A DNA stretch of 64,000 nt from Rhodococcus sp. H36-A4 (GTDB taxonomy: Bacteria; Actinomycetota; Actinomycetes; Mycobacteriales; Mycobacteriaceae). A program made the position numbers and the translations under genes. The notes under the pieces were generated by a model, which searched no databases, had not been told where the DNA came from, and was given only the letters and a program-made list of their open reading frames with translations. The stretch covers positions 1-64,000 of the forward strand of contig NZ_JAPVLQ010000005.1 in the NCBI RefSeq assembly GCF_027158005.1, in the 5' to 3' direction. Below, piece after piece: positions 31,702 to 39,019 of the stretch (within the stretch, counting starts at the first letter, position 1; the number at the start of each line of letters is the position of its first letter).

Positions 31702-32631
31702 TCATCGAGGTGGCTCGGCGTATCGATACCGGTGATGCTCGACGAATCCGAGCTCCCGAGACATCGCTAGGGCCCCGAGGTTGTCGGTCGCCACCTGCAG
31801 GTAGGCGTGAGTTGCTCGCTGACCCACTCCCCATGCGAGGAGTTCACCGCAGATGCGCGTCCCGACCCCGTGTCGTCGATGAGCCTCGGAGACCTCGATC
31901 GCCGTCAATCCGACCCAGCGTCGCAGATCGGGGGCCGTGGTGACGGCTGCACGTCCGATGGCCAGCATTTCCGTCGCGGAACTGCCGATCCGCGCAAAAC
32001 CGACAACCCCGTCGCGGACGGCCGACACGACGTCCATTGCATCCTCGGGGACGGGACGTCCGCGGTAGTGATAAAACTTCCGCCAGTCCTCGTCGGGAGC
32101 GGCGGTGATGACTGTTGACGAGTCGGACGGCACCACGAGGGTGGTGATGTCCGCGGCCATCACCATGACCTCGTAGCCCGTTGTCCAACCTGCGGGCACT
32201 GCGCCGAGACGATCGGGCAACAACAACTTCGGCCACTGTCCGCGGTCGCGGAACCATGCGGCGATCTCACCGAGTGAGGACTCGTCGGCGTGCGGTTCGG
32301 CCGGAACGGCAGAGTTTGCTCGGCCAGTGAACCCGCGGCCGTACCGCAGCAGCCATCCGCCGATCCATGCCTGCGCCAGGCCCGGCCACCCATCGGCAGC
32401 AGCACGTTCGAGTGCTCTGATCTCCGAGGTTCTGATCGGTCGCGGACCGAGGGCCTTCATCGCCACGACGCGATCACGGGCCACCCGTATGACGCGACCG
32501 TCCCCGGCCCGAACGGCTACGACGGCGTCGTCTGCCTCGACCAGTTCACCGATGACGTCGGTCATCGGATGGCTGTAACCCGGTGGAAGCCGATACCGCA
32601 ACATGATGCGGGTGCCGGGCGTGACGGTCAC
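31702..32631 (-). CDS. GNAT acetyltransferase with N-terminal SH3-like domain (Rv0428c-like)
   Basis: A 309-residue protein starting at GTG 32631, four bases after the def stop. The first ~65 residues (LRYRLPPGYSHPMTDVIGEL) form a small beta domain, followed by a middle with AWIGGWLLRYGRGFTGRANS, and a C-terminal GNAT domain with LTAIEVSEAHRRHGVGTRICGELL and NLGALAMSRELGFVEHHRYRYAEP. Order and length match M. tuberculosis Rv0428c, found in the same def-xthA cluster. The acceptor is unknown; the link to def hints at protein N-termini but this is only inference. Confidence 0.87.
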   Translation of the reverse strand: MTVTPGTRIMLRYRLPPGYSHPMTDVIGELVEADDAVVAVRAGDGRVIRVARDRVVAMKALGPRPIRTSEIRALERAAADGWPGLAQAWIGGWLLRYGRGFTGRANSAVPAEPHADESSLGEIAAWFRDRGQWPKLLLPDRLGAVPAGWTTGYEVMVMAADITTLVVPSDSSTVITAAPDEDWRKFYHYRGRPVPEDAMDVVSAVRDGVVGFARIGSSATEMLAIGRAAVTTAPDLRRWVGLTAIEVSEAHRRHGVGTRICGELLAWGVGQRATHAYLQVATDNLGALAMSRELGFVEHHRYRYAEPPR

Positions 32632-32635
32632 GAGC

Positions 32636-33229
32636 TCAATCGTCCTCGTGGCCGAACGGGTCCTCGACGGTTCCCGGTATCCAACTCAGGCCCGGTTTGC
32701 CCCAGCCTGCACGTTTGATGGCCTTCTTGGCTGCGCGGGCGTTGCGGCCCACCAGAACGTCGACGTAGAGGAACCCATCCAGATGACCGACCTCGTGCTG
32801 AAGCATGCGCGCGAAGAAACCGGTTCCTTCGATGTCGACTGGTTCGCCGTTCGCGTCGGTGCCGGTGACCCGAGCCCAGTCGGCACGCCCGGTTGGGTAC
32901 TGCTCGCCGGGTACCGACAGGCAGCCTTCGTCGTCGTCCTCGGGATCGGGCATGGTCTCGGGGATGGCCGAAGTCTCGAGCACGGGGTTGATCACCTCGC
33001 CCTTTCGGCGGACGAGCTTGCCGTCGGCCCCCTCGTCAGGGCAGTCGTAGACGAATAGGCGTAGCGGGATGCCGACCTGATTGGCAGCTAGGCCGACACC
33101 GTTTGCGATGTCGAGCGTTTCGTACATATCCGCGATAAGGTCTGCGAGCTCGGCAGGTGTCTGCGTGACAGCGTCCGTCGGGGTGTGTAGAACCGGATCT
33201 CCGACGATCCGGATGGGAAGAATTGCCAT
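32636..33229 (-). CDS. def: Peptide deformylase
   Basis: Starting at ATG 33229 the protein has 197 residues, the same length as mycobacterial Def. The three motifs are [10 protein letters not shown] (44-53), EGCLSVPG with metal-binding C103, and HEVGHLDG with H145, E146 and H149. It removes the formyl group from new N-terminal methionines. The actinobacterial C-terminal extension ([13 protein letters not shown]) is present. It is first in the leftward def-GNAT-xthA operon and divergent from a DUF3263 gene. Confidence 0.95.
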   Translation of the reverse strand: MAILPIRIVGDPVLHTPTDAVTQTPAELADLIADMYETLDIANGVGLAANQVGIPLRLFVYDCPDEGADGKLVRRKGEVINPVLETSAIPETMPDPEDDDEGCLSVPGEQYPTGRADWARVTGTDANGEPVDIEGTGFFARMLQHEVGHLDGFLYVDVLVGRNARAAKKAIKRAGWGKPGLSWIPGTVEDPFGHEDD

Positions 33230-33505
33230 GGTCGAGAAGAATAGTGTCCCCGTGCAGAGTCGCCGACACACGGTGAGCCGGAGCCGCCACCCACGCGACT
33301 CGCCGCAGACACCGTACACGGCGTGTGGCACGCCTACCATGGTTGAATCAGTACCGAACTACACGTGTGTAATTCGCTGGGCCTCCGTCTGTCAGGCCAG
33401 ATGGGTGACGCTAAGTCGGGCGAGCCCGTTGAATCTTGGCAGGCAATGCGGCACCGAACGTGGATCCGCAGCCGATGCGGGTAAAAGATGAAGTCGAGGA
33501 GTGAG
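33230..33505. promoter_or_regulatory. Divergent intergenic region def / DUF3263
   Basis: About 275 nt holding the promoters of def (leftward) and the DUF3263 gene (rightward). A short palindrome ACACGTGT lies at 33361-33368 with flanking TA on both sides, a possible protein site but too short to call. No RNA structure or small gene was recognised. Confidence 0.35.
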
Positions 33506-33835
33506 ATGGACGGCGCAGCAGCGCGTGACTCGGACCAGGCTCCGCAATCCGAAAGCTCCGAAGATCTGAACGAGGTCGGAGCAGACGGGCTGACTCGTCG
33601 CGAGCACGACATATTGTCCTTCGAACGCCAGTGGTGGAAGTACGCCGGCGCCAAAGAAGAGGCGATCAAGGAACTCTTCTCCATGTCCGCCACCCGGTAC
33701 TACCAAGTCCTCAACGCACTTGTAGACCGTCCTGAATCCCTCGCAGCCGACCCCATGCTGGTCAAGAGGCTGCGGCGCCTGCGCGCGAGCAGGCAGAAGG
33801 CTCGCGCGGCACGCAGACTGGGCTTCGAAGTCTAG
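33506..33835 (+). CDS. DUF3263 protein (Rv0430-like)
   Basis: I chose ATG 33506 (109 residues) because GAGGAG lies just upstream; ATG 33488 would add six residues. After an acidic start the conserved domain reads LTRREHDILSFERQWWKYAG, KEEAIKELFSMSATRYYQVLNALVD and ends in a basic KRLRRLRASRQKARAARR. The pattern of a small helical region with a helix-turn-helix-like SATRYYQVLN and a basic tail suggests nucleic-acid binding. Its neighbour order (this gene, virR, sodC) is conserved in mycobacteria. Function is unknown. Confidence 0.85.
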   Translation: MDGAAARDSDQAPQSESSEDLNEVGADGLTRREHDILSFERQWWKYAGAKEEAIKELFSMSATRYYQVLNALVDRPESLAADPMLVKRLRRLRASRQKARAARRLGFEV

Positions 33836-33856
33836 AGGTAGAGCCGCGATCAACTA

Positions 33857-34408
33857 GTGTCTTCGAGTGTGAGCAGTCCCAATCCGGAATCGTCCGGCCC
33901 TCCGCTCCGCGCTCTGGCAATGGTGTTGATTTCGCTGGCGATTCTCTTCGCAGCAATCGGGGCACTGTCGTTGACCGGTTCGGACGAGACCGAGGAACCA
34001 GCGGCACAGGCGACGAGCAGCGCCGCGCAGCAGGCTCCGGCCAGCTCCGCCGCAGCGCAGCCTCCCGCCGCAGCGCAGCCTCCCGCCGCAGCACAGGCCC
34101 CAGCTTCCTCCGCGCCGACTCCCACCGGCGAACCGACCGACGTCGAAGTTCGCGTTCTCAACAACAGCAACGTATCCGGTCTCGCCGCCGGAACAGCTGC
34201 CACACTCACCGCTGAAGGCTGGAATATCGCGGAGACCGGCAATTTCTCAGAGTCGCAGATTGCACAAACCACGGTCTACTACGACAAGTCGCCGGGTGCG
34301 CAGGCCGCTGCCCAACAGATATCGACTGAACTCGGCGTCGCTGCATTCCCCCGACCGACGACTTTGTCGAGTTTCGGTGAAGGTGTCATCGTCGTCGTGA
34401 CCGAGTAA
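33857..34408 (+). CDS. virR: LytR_C-domain membrane protein (VirR-like)
   Basis: A 183-residue protein with a short cytoplasmic start, one helix (about 19-42), an Ala/Pro/Gln-rich linker (about 48-95) built partly from an 18-bp repeat, and a LytR C-terminal domain (VEVRVLNNSNVSGLAAGTAATLTAEGW, TTVYYDKSPGAQ). The M. tuberculosis counterpart Rv0431/VirR affects membrane-vesicle release and cell-wall structure. GTG 33857 is the likely start; GTG 33869 is an alternative. It lies between DUF3263 and sodC as in mycobacteria. Confidence 0.85.
   Translation: MSSSVSSPNPESSGPPLRALAMVLISLAILFAAIGALSLTGSDETEEPAAQATSSAAQQAPASSAAAQPPAAAQPPAAAQAPASSAPTPTGEPTDVEVRVLNNSNVSGLAAGTAATLTAEGWNIAETGNFSESQIAQTTVYYDKSPGAQAAAQQISTELGVAAFPRPTTLSSFGEGVIVVVTE
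34049..34102 (+). repeat. 18-bp tandem repeat in the virR linker
   Basis: GCCGCAGCGCAGCCTCCC occurs at 34049-34066 and 34067-34084, with a diverged third copy to 34102. Each unit encodes Ala-Ala-Ala-Gln-Pro-Pro and extends the periplasmic linker without changing the frame. Confidence 0.85.
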
Positions 34409-34421
34409 GTGTCAACCCTTG

Positions 34422-34441
34422 GGCCGGTAGTACTACCGGCC
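34422..34441. promoter_or_regulatory. Perfect 20-bp palindrome between virR and sodC
   Basis: GGCCGGTAGT is followed directly by its exact complement. It starts 13 nt after the virR stop and lies 51 nt before the sodC start. With no loop and no U-tract it looks more like a dimeric repressor site than a terminator, though a hairpin function cannot be excluded. Confidence 0.6.
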
Positions 34442-34492
34442 ATAGTTATGATCGACACAACCGCCCAGCCTGCCCTTCGAAGGAGCAATTTC

Positions 34493-35191
34493 ATGGCACC
34501 GATTCGTATCGCTCGGCCAGTGAGCCGAACCTGGCGCCTCGCGACCCCAGTTGTAGCCCTCGCGGCTTTCGGCTTGGTTGCATGCGGTGCTCCCGAGACT
34601 GCCTCCGACGTCCCCGGCACGACGCCCGCCGTGTGGACCGGCAAAGAGGATCCGAACGCCAAGGCCGTCCCAGCAGATGCGCCCGTCGGGTCGGGGGATA
34701 TCGAGGCATCGCTGAAGGACGCGTCCGGCGCAGATGTCGGCACCGTCTCGATCGTCGAAGAGGGAAGCCACCTCCGCATCACCGTCGACGCAGAAGGCCT
34801 GACACCAGGATTTCACGGTCTGCACATTCACACCGTCGGCAAATGCGAGGCGAACTCCGTGGCGCCTACCGGCGGCGAACCCGGTAACTTCCTCTCCGCA
34901 GGTGGACACCTCCAGGTCGACGGCCGCACCGAGCACCCTTCCAGCGGCGACTTGACCTCACTGCAGGTCCGCGAAGACGGCACCGCCGAATTGGTCACCA
35001 CGACGGACTCAGTCACACTCGAAGATCTGCAGGCAGAGGGCGGCCGCGCAGTCGTCATCCACGCCGGGGCAGACAACTTCGCCAACATTCCATCGCGATA
35101 CACCCTGCCCGACGGCGCTGCGGTGCCCGATACCAACACACTGATGACCGGTGACGCCGGCGGTCGTGTGGCCTGCGCGGTCATCGACTAG
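34493..35191 (+). CDS. sodC: Copper superoxide dismutase lipoprotein
   Basis: The ATG at 34493 follows GAAGGAGC and gives 232 residues. Lipobox LVAC places the lipid on C31. Copper ligands are H111 and H113 (GLHIHTVGKC), H139 (SAGGHLQ) and H190 (VIHAGADNF). The zinc subloop is short: H148 and D153 remain but the middle zinc histidine is absent, as reported for the copper-only M. tuberculosis SodC. It removes superoxide outside the membrane. A perfect palindrome lies upstream; the GCS2 ligase gene begins directly after its stop. Confidence 0.93.
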   Translation: MAPIRIARPVSRTWRLATPVVALAAFGLVACGAPETASDVPGTTPAVWTGKEDPNAKAVPADAPVGSGDIEASLKDASGADVGTVSIVEEGSHLRITVDAEGLTPGFHGLHIHTVGKCEANSVAPTGGEPGNFLSAGGHLQVDGRTEHPSSGDLTSLQVREDGTAELVTTTDSVTLEDLQAEGGRAVVIHAGADNFANIPSRYTLPDGAAVPDTNTLMTGDAGGRVACAVID

Positions 35192-36433
35192 GTGACTTCT
35201 CCGAAGACACCCAACCTCTCTGGTCGCTCCGCAGGCTCCGCTCCTGCAGTCTCCGGTCGCTCCGCAGGCTCCGCTCCTGCAGTATCCGGTCGCTCCGCAG
35301 GCTCCGCTCCTGCCATCCACTTCGAGAGTTCCCCACGACCCACGCTCGGCGTCGAATGGGAAATCGCGCTCGTGGACAAGGAGTCTCTCGACCTGGTCAA
35401 CTCGGCCGAGGAGGTTATGGACGGTGTCACGGAGCTGTCGGGTGATCGGACGCCACGCGTCACCAAGGAGTTGCTGCGCAATACCGTCGAGCTCGTCACC
35501 GGAGTGTGCGAGAACGTCGGTGAGGCCATGGACGATCTCGGCGAATCCCTCGATCTCGTTCGCCGGGCGGCGGACCCACTCGGCATAGATCTGTTCTCCG
35601 CAGGGACGCACCCGTTCGCAGAGTGGTCGACACAGGTGCTCACTCGCTCACCCAGCTACGACGAACTGATCGCGCGGACCCAGTGGTGGGGCCGTCAGAT
35701 GTTGATCTGGGGAGTGCACGTTCACGTCGGAGTGTCCTCGCCCGACAAAGTGTTTCCGATCCTGAACTCGCTGCTCCTGCAATATCCACATTTGTTGGCA
35801 CTATCGGCGTCGTCACCGATCTGGGCCGGTTCGGATACCGGTTATGCAAGCAACAGGGCACTGATGTTCCAACAGCTTCCGACGGCAGGACTGCCATTCC
35901 AGTTCGAGGACTGGGGGCAATTCGAGGGCTTCGTCCGTGACCAGATGAAAACCGGTGTCATCGAGCAGCTCGGTGGAATGCACTGGGACATCCGACCGGC
36001 CCCCAAGTGGGGAACCATCGAGGTACGGGTGTGCGACGGGACGGCCACCAAACGTGAACTCGCGGCACTGGTAGCGCTGACGCACTGTCTGATCGTGAAC
36101 CTCGACGAACGTCTCGAAGCCGGCGAGACGCTCCCGACGATGCCGCCGTGGCACGTACAGGAGAACAAGTGGCGGGCAGCGAGGTACGGCCTCGACGCCG
36201 AAATCATTCTCGATGCGGACAGCAACGAGCGACTGGTCACCGACGATCTGCACGATTTGCTCGAGAAGTTGACCCCGACCGCGGTGCGTCTCGGATGCGC
36301 CGACGAATTGGCCGCTGTCGCCGACATTCCACGTCTGGGAGCGTCGTATCAACGGCAACGCCGGATCGCCGCAGAATCCGGTGGAGATCTCAGAGCCGTC
36401 GTGGCGTCGTTGGTCGCCGATCTCCGAGCGTGA
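35192..36433 (+). CDS. Carboxylate-amine/glutamate-cysteine ligase family 2 (YbdK, Rv0433-like)
   Basis: The GTG start abuts the sodC stop. Residues 10-42 are three copies of SGRSAGSAPAV; the conserved enzyme begins at RPTLGVEWEIALVD and continues through HVHVGVSS, SNRALMFQQLPTAG, WDIRPAPKWGTIEVRVCDG and MPPWHVQENKWRAARYGLDA. This is the GCS2 ATP-dependent gamma-glutamate/amine ligase family. True function of YbdK-like proteins is unsettled (weak glutamate-cysteine ligase activity has been reported). Without the repeats the protein matches Rv0433 in length and order. Confidence 0.88.
   Translation: MTSPKTPNLSGRSAGSAPAVSGRSAGSAPAVSGRSAGSAPAIHFESSPRPTLGVEWEIALVDKESLDLVNSAEEVMDGVTELSGDRTPRVTKELLRNTVELVTGVCENVGEAMDDLGESLDLVRRAADPLGIDLFSAGTHPFAEWSTQVLTRSPSYDELIARTQWWGRQMLIWGVHVHVGVSSPDKVFPILNSLLLQYPHLLALSASSPIWAGSDTGYASNRALMFQQLPTAGLPFQFEDWGQFEGFVRDQMKTGVIEQLGGMHWDIRPAPKWGTIEVRVCDGTATKRELAALVALTHCLIVNLDERLEAGETLPTMPPWHVQENKWRAARYGLDAEIILDADSNERLVTDDLHDLLEKLTPTAVRLGCADELAAVADIPRLGASYQRQRRIAAESGGDLRAVVASLVADLRA
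35219..35317 (+). repeat. 33-bp tandem repeat, three near-identical copies, in frame
   Basis: Units at 35219-35251, 35252-35284 and 35285-35317 share TCCGGTCGCTCCGCAGGCTC and the following CGCTCCTGC; they differ at only a few positions. Each encodes an 11-residue SGRSAGSAPA(V/I) unit at the N-terminus of the ligase. The near identity suggests recent expansion or recombination-prone DNA. Confidence 0.92.
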
Positions 36434-36460
36434 CAGCTCACTGTAAATAGTTGTTCATTC

Positions 36461-36480
36461 ACCGTTTACTATTAGCGGCG
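36461..36480 (+). promoter_or_regulatory. Putative leaderless promoter of the PAP2 gene
   Basis: CCGTTTACTATT contains a TACTAT -10 hexamer (36467-36472) ending seven bases before the GTG start at 36480. There is no Shine-Dalgarno sequence. The CGTTTAC-N10-GTG arrangement is the same as before the cyclase gene at 28151. AATAGT (36447-36452) and ACTATT (36469-36474) form an inverted repeat around it. Confidence 0.55.
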
Positions 36481-37817
36481 TGCGTGCGGGTGAAGAGGGG
36501 GACGGCTCCGCCCACGGGGCGGTACCGAATTCCTTACGGTTCTATGGTGTCGGTGCGGCGGCGGTAGCTGCGTTCCTCGGATTTCTGCAGCTCGCTGCAA
36601 CCCACAACGGATTCCCCGGCCCGTTCGCGAGTATCTGGAACGATGTCGCCGGTACGCCCAAATCGATGTCACTACCGTGGGCCGGTCTGATCCTCGGACT
36701 CGTCGGTGTGAACAATCGGGTCCGATTATGGTCGTTGGCGCTCGCGGTCGCTATCGACATCGTCTTCGCTGTCGGCAGGGCCGAATCCGGGCTTCCATTC
36801 TCCGTCGGCAACGGCGCGGTGATAATCCTGGTCGGCCTCGCGGTCTACACGGTGTGGACCCGGGACAGTCACGGAATCAAATCCGTGTGCCTCGGCGGCT
36901 TGCTGATCCTCGCCTCGAAGGCCGGAGACGCTTGGCTACAGATCACCACTCTCGTCCGGCCGAACGTACTCGACGAGTACGCCCAGCTGGCAGATCACGC
37001 GCTCGGAAACCCGTCGTGGGTCGTCGGTACTGCCCTCACAGCACTCGGCCCACCCGCGTATGCGGTCCTCCATTGGATCTATATCCAACTCCCGGTCGCC
37101 GCGATCGCCATCGCGATCTATCAACTACGTGGTGTTGCGACGGGACGCCCATGGCCGAGGCACAATCTGGTTCGCACGTTTCTGCTGATCGGCCTTGTCG
37201 GGCCGATCATCTACATCGTGTTCCCTGTGGTGGGTCCGATGTTCGCCTACGGTTCGGCCGGGCAAGGCTTCGAAATCGGGGACTTCTGGCCGACGATAGT
37301 TCCAATGGACACCTCACCGTCCGACATTCCGTTCGACTCCTCGACACCGCGCAACTGCATGCCGAGCCTCCACACGGCCTGGGCATTGAGCTTGTTCATT
37401 CATTCACGCGGAGGCCCGTGGTGGCTTCGGCTCGGCGGCACGACGTGGTTGGTGGGCACTCTGGCCGCGACGCTCGGCTTCGGTTATCACTACGGAGTCG
37501 ACCTCGTCGCAGGCGTCGTTCTGTGTCTGATTCTCGAAACGATCCTGCGTGACCCCGAACGAGGCTGGGACCGGGGCCGTACCCGGCTGGTCTCGTACGG
37601 GACGGTGACCTTGCTGGTGCTCTTGTCGAGCTACCGCTATCTGGCCGTCCCCTTCGCGACGTATCCGGAGTTGTTCGGTCCGCTGATCCTGCTGCTGATG
37701 GGCTCGGTTGTCGTGATGTTCTACGCGACCTTCTTTGCCGCGCCCGGTACCGCGATGGCCAACTGGGGTGGACGCAGCCTTAGCGAGGATCCGATTCGTC
37801 GGGCTCCATCTCGTTGA
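36480..37817 (+). CDS. PAP2-superfamily integral membrane protein
   Basis: A 445-residue protein with about 10-12 membrane helices. The C-terminal half has PAP2 motifs: CMPSLHTAW with H298 and YHYGVDLVAG with H337 and D341, the nucleophile-histidine pair of the phosphatase/phosphotransferase fold. The arrangement resembles inositol-phosphotransferase (Aur1/Ipt1-like) proteins of Mycobacteriales, which act on lipid-linked phosphates at the outer membrane face. The substrate is not known. Its 3' end overlaps mnhG by 38 bases on the opposite strand. Confidence 0.8.
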   Translation: MRAGEEGDGSAHGAVPNSLRFYGVGAAAVAAFLGFLQLAATHNGFPGPFASIWNDVAGTPKSMSLPWAGLILGLVGVNNRVRLWSLALAVAIDIVFAVGRAESGLPFSVGNGAVIILVGLAVYTVWTRDSHGIKSVCLGGLLILASKAGDAWLQITTLVRPNVLDEYAQLADHALGNPSWVVGTALTALGPPAYAVLHWIYIQLPVAAIAIAIYQLRGVATGRPWPRHNLVRTFLLIGLVGPIIYIVFPVVGPMFAYGSAGQGFEIGDFWPTIVPMDTSPSDIPFDSSTPRNCMPSLHTAWALSLFIHSRGGPWWLRLGGTTWLVGTLAATLGFGYHYGVDLVAGVVLCLILETILRDPERGWDRGRTRLVSYGTVTLLVLLSSYRYLAVPFATYPELFGPLILLLMGSVVVMFYATFFAAPGTAMANWGGRSLSEDPIRRAPSR

Positions 37818-38124
37818 CGACCAGCAGACCGTCGCGGCCACGCTGCTCGCGATAGGCAACACGACCGACGATGTGTGCAATGACCGGAGCGGTCGCCAAG
37901 GTGAACACGCCGACCAGAACGAGCATCCAGATGTCGACATTGCCGCGCAGTTGGATGACAGCGCCGGTCAGTACGAGAATCAGTCCGACGACTTGCGGCT
38001 TGGTCGCAGCATGCATGCGCGAGAGAGTATCCGGAAACCGAACGATCCCAATCGCTGCGGTGAACGCCAGCGTGGACCCGATCAAGATCAGAACAGCCGA
38101 AATTACTTCGAAGAATGCGTTCAT
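37780..38124 (-). CDS. mnhG: Na+/H+ antiporter subunit G
   Basis: A 114-residue, three-helix protein with the MnhG/PhaG signature GIVRFPDTLSRMHAATKPQVVGLILVLTG. It starts at ATG 38124, overlapping the mnhF stop (ATGA). It is the last subunit of the Mrp complex, which exchanges Na+ (or K+) for H+ and supports growth at high pH or salt. The cytoplasmic tail ends in an acidic stretch. Its 3' end runs 38 bases into the convergent PAP2 gene. Confidence 0.93.
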   Translation of the reverse strand: MNAFFEVISAVLILIGSTLAFTAAIGIVRFPDTLSRMHAATKPQVVGLILVLTGAVIQLRGNVDIWMLVLVGVFTLATAPVIAHIVGRVAYREQRGRDGLLVVNEMEPDESDPR

Positions 38125-38378
38125 TCGTCCCTCACTCGGAATCGCGCGACGCTGACCGACCCGATGAAACTCACCAGAGACAGCGCGACGATGGCCGGCA
38201 CGATCGTGGTGTCGAGGCTGTGGACCGACCACAGGGCCAGCCCACACATCGACACCGCCAGAATCGAGTCCATCGCTACGAGGCGATCAAGAGTGCCGGG
38301 GCCGTCGAGAAGTCGATAGGTGGTGATGACGGCTGCAGAGATCAGCAGCACGCCCGCGATCACGAGAACCACGTTCAT
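38121..38378 (-). CDS. mnhF: Na+/H+ antiporter subunit F
   Basis: An 85-residue three-helix protein with the MrpF core TYRLLDGPGTLDRLVAMDSI and FIGSVSVARF near the end. MrpF is a small essential subunit of the Mrp antiporter membrane complex. It is joined to mnhE upstream and mnhG downstream by four-base ATGA overlaps, so subunits are likely made in fixed ratio. Confidence 0.94.
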   Translation of the reverse strand: MNVVLVIAGVLLISAAVITTYRLLDGPGTLDRLVAMDSILAVSMCGLALWSVHSLDTTIVPAIVALSLVSFIGSVSVARFRVRDE

Positions 38379-39019
38379 GACCAGTCGCCCTTTCTCTCGT
38401 CATCGATCCGCTTGTCGTCCCGAACTTCCACCGGCGTAGCGATGTCATCGCCGAGAACACCGTGATACCGCTGGTACTCCTGAAAATGCAAGGGGCTCGG
38501 CTTCCAATCGGAGTCGCGCTCGAATGCAGCGATAAACAACTTTTCGAGTAGTCGAACGGACCGGTAGAAGGCGTCGATTGCCTTTTGGCTACCCATGTCG
38601 AGGACGTGGACGTAGACGAGCCTGCGCGTCTGATCGATCTCGAGAACCATCGTTCCGGGAATGAGATTGAGTGCGTCCACACACAGTGTCAGCACCAGAT
38701 CCGACTTGATCGCGATGCGGACCCGTAGGACGCCGGTGATGGGCGGGGCCTGCGGTCGAATTGCCAGCCACGCGACACTGAAGCTCGATGCGATTGCGTA
38801 ATAGAAGAATACGCAAATGAGCTTGAACACCGACAGGACGTGAACGCGGCCCTCGACGGGAACCTTGGGGAGCGGCAAGAGCAGCATGATGCCGAGTCCG
38901 ACGACGATTCCTCCGAGCACATTTGCTGGAGAGAGGCTGCCCCACAGCAGGACCCACACCGAGGTCAGCCAGGCGAGTGTCCAGAGTCGCAGGAGCAGAA
39001 AGCGATTCATGTACTTCAT
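38375..39019 (-). CDS. mnhE: Na+/H+ antiporter subunit E
   Basis: A 214-residue protein with N-terminal helices and the MrpE features LLWGSLSPANVLGGIVVG, NLIPGTMVLEID and VYVHVLDMGSQKAIDAFYRSVRLLEKLF. It is about 40-50 residues longer than typical MrpE because of a hydrophilic C-terminal tail (ERDSDWKPSPLHF onward). The ATG overlaps the mnhD stop. MrpE forms a cytoplasm-facing cap in Mrp structures. Confidence 0.92.
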   Translation of the reverse strand: MKYMNRFLLLRLWTLAWLTSVWVLLWGSLSPANVLGGIVVGLGIMLLLPLPKVPVEGRVHVLSVFKLICVFFYYAIASSFSVAWLAIRPQAPPITGVLRVRIAIKSDLVLTLCVDALNLIPGTMVLEIDQTRRLVYVHVLDMGSQKAIDAFYRSVRLLEKLFIAAFERDSDWKPSPLHFQEYQRYHGVLGDDIATPVEVRDDKRIDDERKGDWS

